A DNA stretch of 19,092 bases from NCBI GenBank assembly GCA_030672555.1, contig DAOVGD010000041.1:1-19092 (forward strand), read 5' to 3'. Of this stretch, positions 15,652-19,092 are shown piece after piece (position 1 is the stretch's first letter; every line of letters begins with the position of its first letter). The position numbers were made by a program, and so were the translations under genes. Source of the DNA: Desulfobacterales bacterium. Lineage in GTDB: Bacteria; Desulfobacterota; Desulfobacteria; Desulfobacterales; C00003106. The notes under the pieces are model-generated. The model saw only the letters and a list, made by a program, of their open reading frames with translations, was not told the origin of the DNA and searched no databases.

Positions 15652-16527
15652 ATGCGCAAAACTCTTTTTGTACTTGGTATAATTATTGCTCAAACTATTT
15701 TTGCCCTACCGATAGCTGCAGCCGACCATTTTGACACGTTGCAGGCACAGCTTATTAAGGATGGCTTCAAGCCGGACTATATAAAAACGTTATACGGGAG
15801 TACACATGCTGTTTTTGATGTGGATACCGCTTCTTATTATTTTGTCCAGCGTGAATCTAAAATGAATTACGGCCAGTTCTTAGAAGATTCGGCCATCAAG
15901 AAAGCGGCTCGTTACCTTGAAAAGTTCAATGGAATTCTTGCAGATGTAGAAGAAAAATACTCTGTCCCGAAAGAGATCATTGTGGCAATCTTATTGGTTG
16001 AGACACGACTTGGAAGGGTTACTGGGAATAAGTCTATCTTAAATACCCTCTCTACCTTAGCTGCGTTGGATGACCAAAGAAATAAAAATTATCTCTTGTC
16101 TACTTTAAAAAAGAAACAGCTTAAGATATCCCAAAAACGGATCAGTAAATGGGTTAATCGAAAGTCTAAATGGGCGTATAAAGAGTTAAAGGCGTACTTA
16201 ACATATTCAGCTCACAATGGGATCGACCCGTTTGCTTTGCGGGGGTCCTATGCAGGGGCTTTTGGATTTGCTCAGTTTCTTCCTTCCAATGTACTACGGT
16301 ATGGTCGCGATGGGGACAAGGACGGAAGAGTGAATCTCTTTCAGCATCCTGACGCCATTGCAAGTATAGCATATTTTTTAAAAAGGCACGGCTGGACACG
16401 CAGCATGTCGCGTAAGGATGCAGAAAAGGTACTTTTTGCCTATAACAGGAGCACTTATTATGTTAATACTATCCTCTCGGTTGCCGATAAGCTGAGAGGG
16501 GGACCTGTTCTTTCTGTTGTAGGATAA
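15652..16527 (+). CDS. Lytic murein transglycosylase, MltB/SLT_2 family
   Basis: ATG 15652 gives 291 residues. A signal peptide (MRKT, hydrophobic to about 20) is likely cleaved after IAAA. There is no lipobox, unlike classical MltB lipoproteins. The SLT_2 domain spans about 25-285. Glu117 in LLVETRLGRVTG is the probable catalytic acid, and GSYAGAFGFAQFLPSN plus DGDKDGRVNLFQHPDAIAS are the typical substrate and calcium-site region. It cleaves peptidoglycan glycan strands with formation of 1,6-anhydromuramic ends. Peptidoglycan hydrolysis could also help place large envelope complexes, but the neighbours here look like general genes. No ribosome-binding site is evident; translation may be coupled to the preceding gene. 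Confidence 0.9.
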   Translation: MRKTLFVLGIIIAQTIFALPIAAADHFDTLQAQLIKDGFKPDYIKTLYGSTHAVFDVDTASYYFVQRESKMNYGQFLEDSAIKKAARYLEKFNGILADVEEKYSVPKEIIVAILLVETRLGRVTGNKSILNTLSTLAALDDQRNKNYLLSTLKKKQLKISQKRISKWVNRKSKWAYKELKAYLTYSAHNGIDPFALRGSYAGAFGFAQFLPSNVLRYGRDGDKDGRVNLFQHPDAIASIAYFLKRHGWTRSMSRKDAEKVLFAYNRSTYYVNTILSVADKLRGGPVLSVVG

Positions 16528-16564
16528 TTTTTTGGATTCAAAGATTGATGGTGGTATAATTACT

Positions 16565-16765
16565 ATGAAATATGCTGTTATTATTATACTTTTATTGATA
16601 CCCATGATACCTACTTTTTGGGCGATTATAGACATCGCTTACAAGGATTTCGGTTCTATGCAGCGGAAGGCCCTATGGGGCGCATTAGTAATTTTTGTCC
16701 CTTGTATTGGCGGAATCATCTATCTGTTCCTTGGCCGCAAGCAGGGGAAGAAACTCGGGAGGTAA
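16565..16765 (+). CDS. Small two-TM membrane protein, PLDc_N-like
   Basis: ATG 16565, after GGTGG, gives 66 residues; the in-frame TTG at 16532 would add eleven poorly hydrophobic residues. TM1 is about residues 3-24 and TM2 about 35-54, followed by a basic tail (GRKQGKKLGR). The pattern of Pro/Trp in the first helix (PMIPTFWAIIDI), a short loop and an aromatic second helix ending YLFLGRK resembles the N-terminal module of cardiolipin synthase-like proteins (PLDc_N), here on its own. The function of stand-alone versions is unknown. It lies seven bases before the cNMP-PilZ gene. Confidence 0.72.
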   Translation: MKYAVIIILLLIPMIPTFWAIIDIAYKDFGSMQRKALWGALVIFVPCIGGIIYLFLGRKQGKKLGR

Positions 16766-16772
16766 CGTTTTT

Positions 16773-17474
16773 ATGTATAACATAATTTCGGAAGAGACCT
16801 ACCCTGATGGGACAATTATCATGGAGGAAGGGAGTTCAGGAGATTGGATCTACACCCTTCTATCCGGTAAGGTCGAAATCTTTAAGATAATTAACGGCCG
16901 CAGGGTTGTTATAGATATGCTGGAAGAAGGGGATATTATGGGCGAGACCAGCTTCCTGACTCAAATGAAGCGTACCGCTTCAGCACGCGCTATAGGGGAG
17001 GTTACGGTAGGGATTATAGATAGAGACTACTTAGATGAGGAGTTTAACAAACTCTCTGGAGATTTCAAGACGATCTTGCTTGCTCTTGCTCAACGCCTAA
17101 TGAAAACCACCGAGGCGGTCTGCACTTTCACTGATAGGTATCGCGATCCCCGTGTGGCTCGTGACTTAAAAATAGTATATAAACAAAACGAGTCTTTTGT
17201 AAGGTCGAACTTAGACAACATAAGCAGTCGAGGACTCTTTGTGCGAACTGACGACCCGTTGGAAAAGGGGGAAGAATTCCTTTTTAAACTTGAAATTCCC
17301 GGCACCCCTGATCCCATTAAGGGCGCCTGTGAAGTTATATGGTCCAGAATAGTATCCGATAGCCCTGGAACAAGACCAAAGGGGATGGGATGCAGATTTA
17401 TCAAGATGAGTCGGGAAGATCGTATGGCTTTAAAGACATTTCTTGCAAACATACAACCGGAAGACCAAACTTAA
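16773..17474 (+). CDS. Cyclic-nucleotide-binding and PilZ domain protein
   Basis: ATG 16773 follows GGGAGGT. An open frame reaching back to 16695 overlaps the upstream gene and is not needed. The product has 233 residues. Residues 5-115 are a cNMP-binding beta-roll; its phosphate cassette region GETSFL...KRTASA keeps the Glu and Arg expected for nucleotide binding. Residues 125-228 form a PilZ domain of the TIGR02266-like type (NISSRGLFVRTDDPLEKG, then GMGCRF). There is no DNA-binding HTH, so it is not a CRP-type regulator. Such proteins may sense cAMP/cGMP and c-di-GMP, but the canonical RxxxR of c-di-GMP-binding PilZ domains is not obvious, so c-di-GMP binding is uncertain. The target is unknown. 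Confidence 0.85.
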   Translation: MYNIISEETYPDGTIIMEEGSSGDWIYTLLSGKVEIFKIINGRRVVIDMLEEGDIMGETSFLTQMKRTASARAIGEVTVGIIDRDYLDEEFNKLSGDFKTILLALAQRLMKTTEAVCTFTDRYRDPRVARDLKIVYKQNESFVRSNLDNISSRGLFVRTDDPLEKGEEFLFKLEIPGTPDPIKGACEVIWSRIVSDSPGTRPKGMGCRFIKMSREDRMALKTFLANIQPEDQT

Positions 17475-17484
17475 CCTCCATAGT

Positions 17485-17556
17485 AAGCTTCGTTAATTCA
17501 TGCATCTTGACAGCCTCATTATAGTTCACAATTTTGTAAATTAACGATGCAAGCTT
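17485..17556. repeat. Intergenic inverted repeat, dispersed family A, copy 2
   Basis: The left arm AAGCTTCGTTAATT (17485-17498) pairs with AATTAACG plus AAGCTT (17539-17556) with a 4-nt bulge. A nested hairpin is formed by TAGTTCACAA and TTGTAAATTA. TTTGTAAATTAACG (17533-17546) is identical to 900-913, and TAGTTCACAA is also shared with copy 1. It lies between the cNMP-PilZ and phosphoglycerate kinase genes. Confidence 0.7.
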
Positions 17557-17613
17557 TCTTGATGACTTCGGGGTAAGAATGGGATTCAACTCAAAGCAAT
17601 GGAGGGCTGTATC

Positions 17614-18927
17614 ATGAGAGTAGCCGGATCTATGGAAAAACTCCCCCTGCTTCAATCTGCTGATTTACGGGGAAAAGTCGTCTTGGTTCGTGTGGACCAT
17701 AATGTGGTAAAAAACGGTATTATAATAGATCCTTACAGGATAGATCGCACACTTGGGACCATTTACAACATTGTTGAAAGGGGAGGAAGGATTATCTTGA
17801 TGACACATGTGGGACGGCCCCGTGACAAGAAGACCGGGGCAATCTCCTGCGATGCGTCAATATCTGTGGCGCCTATTGTCAAATACCTGGAACGCAAGCT
17901 CCATACTAAATTTCACATTCCGGAATTCCCCTGCACCGATGATAAAGGCATTCCCGGTATTGATACCTCCGTCAACCTTGCCATCAAAGACCTGAAAAAG
18001 CACAAAGTAGGCGGGATCTATCTTCCCAATACACGGTGGTTTCAAGGGGAAGAGGCTCCAGGTACTGAACGTGAGTATTTTGCATTGCAGTTAGCAGGAT
18101 TGGCTGATGTTTATGTTAACGATGCCTTTGGCTCCTGGCAACCACATGCCTCTACCTACGACATTACCAAGCACCTTCCATCGTATGCCGGATTCTTGAT
18201 GCAGGAGGAGATCAGGAATCTAAGTAAAGTGCTGGAGCCTGAAAGGCCTTTTGTGGCAGTAGTGGCAGGGGCAAAATACGATACCAAGATAGGGCCACTA
18301 AATGAAATTTACAATAGCGTGGATCAGCTTATTTTAGGAGGGGTGATTTATAATGCTTATCTGTGCGCCAAATTCAATGTTCGGATTGCCGGTGTATCAG
18401 AGACCGATGTTGAGGCAGCAAAGAAACTGGTGGAGCGTGACAAAACAAACAAGAAAATTCTTGAACTCCCCTACATTGTTGAGTCAGATACCCTTGAAGG
18501 GAAGATTGAGGGACAGTACCGCACCATCACGGTTGATACCTTAGAGAGCGGCAAAGAGTATGGATATATTCTCGATGTTGACGCCCGTTCCTTTCAAGAT
18601 CCGGAGGTAAATAAAATCCTCAATTCAGCACAGACCATATTTGTTAATGCTGTTATGGGGCTTACGCCACATTTTACAGAAGGTTCCGAAGCATTAGACC
18701 GTAGGATCGACAAAAACCGGACCGCTGTAAAACTGTATGGAGGGGGAGATACCTTACAGGAATTTAAAAGCCTTTGTCCCGGGCTTTATCTGTCTGTTTT
18801 GGATGATGCCTTGTATTACCTCTTTACCGGTGGGGGGTCGGTTTTGAAGGCGATTGAAAAAAATAGCCCGTTTGGCATAAAACCGGTACAGGCGCTTATA
18901 GAAAATGCTGAGCGGTTCCAAAAGTGA
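17614..18927 (+). CDS. Divergent phosphoglycerate kinase family protein
   Basis: ATG 17614 with GGAGGG six bases upstream is preferred over ATG 17599. The product has 437 residues, a little longer than typical bacterial PGK. The PGK fold is clear: VRVDHNV (26-31), HVGRP (65-69), VYVNDAFG (166-173), GAKYDTKIG (219-227), GGGDT (376-380) and a closing TGGGSVLKAIE (405-415). Canonical features are changed. DFNVP is DHNVV. The AHRAH element carrying the 3-phosphoglycerate-binding Arg is WQPH, one residue shorter and without Arg. The GPMG loop is NAVMG. The DIG-P-T nucleotide region is DVDARS. The catalytic region around GAK and the GGGDT loop are kept. It may be a working but unusual PGK, or a paralogue acting on another acyl-phosphate substrate. 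No gapA or other glycolytic gene adjoins it within the window. Confidence 0.85.
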   Translation: MRVAGSMEKLPLLQSADLRGKVVLVRVDHNVVKNGIIIDPYRIDRTLGTIYNIVERGGRIILMTHVGRPRDKKTGAISCDASISVAPIVKYLERKLHTKFHIPEFPCTDDKGIPGIDTSVNLAIKDLKKHKVGGIYLPNTRWFQGEEAPGTEREYFALQLAGLADVYVNDAFGSWQPHASTYDITKHLPSYAGFLMQEEIRNLSKVLEPERPFVAVVAGAKYDTKIGPLNEIYNSVDQLILGGVIYNAYLCAKFNVRIAGVSETDVEAAKKLVERDKTNKKILELPYIVESDTLEGKIEGQYRTITVDTLESGKEYGYILDVDARSFQDPEVNKILNSAQTIFVNAVMGLTPHFTEGSEALDRRIDKNRTAVKLYGGGDTLQEFKSLCPGLYLSVLDDALYYLFTGGGSVLKAIEKNSPFGIKPVQALIENAERFQK

Positions 18928-18985
18928 TGCTTCAAAAAGGCTACTGCCTCACTAGGAGGCTGTCCGAGAATTATGTCCGTAACGA

Positions 18986-19084
18986 AAAAGAGTGAGAACG
19001 AGACAAAATTTTCGCAAATTTGAGGAGAATAGCAGGCCTATTTGACGAAAACTTGCGGGAATTTGGGCCGTTTCTCACGCTTTT
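18986..19084. repeat. Imperfect palindromic element at the right edge
   Basis: AAAAGAGTGAGAACG (18986-19000) faces CGTTTCTCACGCTTTT (19069-19084). Inside, CAAAATTTTCGCAAATTT faces a reverse-complement-like CAAATTCCCGCAAGTTT. CTACTGC near 18941 also faces GCAGTAG near 19085. No ORF is visible. It may be a transposon-derived palindrome that continues past the window. Confidence 0.55.
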
Positions 19085-19092
19085 GCAGTAGG

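Overview
The window reads as a Gram-negative, anaerobically respiring bacterium. It encodes an outer-membrane beta-barrel, several predicted lipoproteins and three c-type cytochromes carrying 47 CXXCH haem-binding motifs in total (5, 26 and 16). By eye the DNA is moderately AT-rich and the gaps hold many dispersed palindromic repeats. I cannot assign a taxon. The gene mix (paired-CXXCH cytochromes with NHL and PpiC partners, a PxxKW cysteine-rich protein, a cNMP-PilZ protein) recalls Desulfobacterota, Nitrospirota or anammox Planctomycetota, but this is only an impression.

Region 1 (1-11848, all plus strand) looks like an extracellular electron transfer or cytochrome-export locus. In order it holds: the C-terminal part of an outer-membrane beta-barrel; a CsgG/LpoB-like lipoprotein; a CsgG-like protein fused to Ig/FlgD-like domains, whose frame is broken at a run of ten A's; a pentahaem cytochrome with fibronectin-III-like domains; a HAMP membrane protein with no output domain; a third CsgG/LpoB-like lipoprotein; a duplicated PpiC/SurA-like chaperone; a 26-haem lipoprotein cytochrome; a 16-haem secreted cytochrome; and an NHL beta-propeller. 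A plausible joint role is that the chaperone and lipoproteins help fold and assemble large multihaem cytochromes in the periplasm or at the outer membrane, and the barrel with the cytochromes forms an electron conduit. This is inference from gene content.

Region 2 (11862-18927) is mostly housekeeping: aspartate aminotransferase, a small PxxKW cysteine-rich protein (minus strand, behind a terminator-like hairpin), malate dehydrogenase (minus), a PHP-type histidinol-phosphatase, an MltB-like lytic transglycosylase, a small PLDc_N-like membrane protein, a cNMP-binding/PilZ protein, and a divergent phosphoglycerate kinase homologue that lacks several canonical substrate-binding signatures.

No rRNA, tRNA, CRISPR array or transposase gene was seen. 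Intergenic gaps are short (none above about 300 bp), and most of the larger ones contain inverted repeats from at least two families that recur inside this window.
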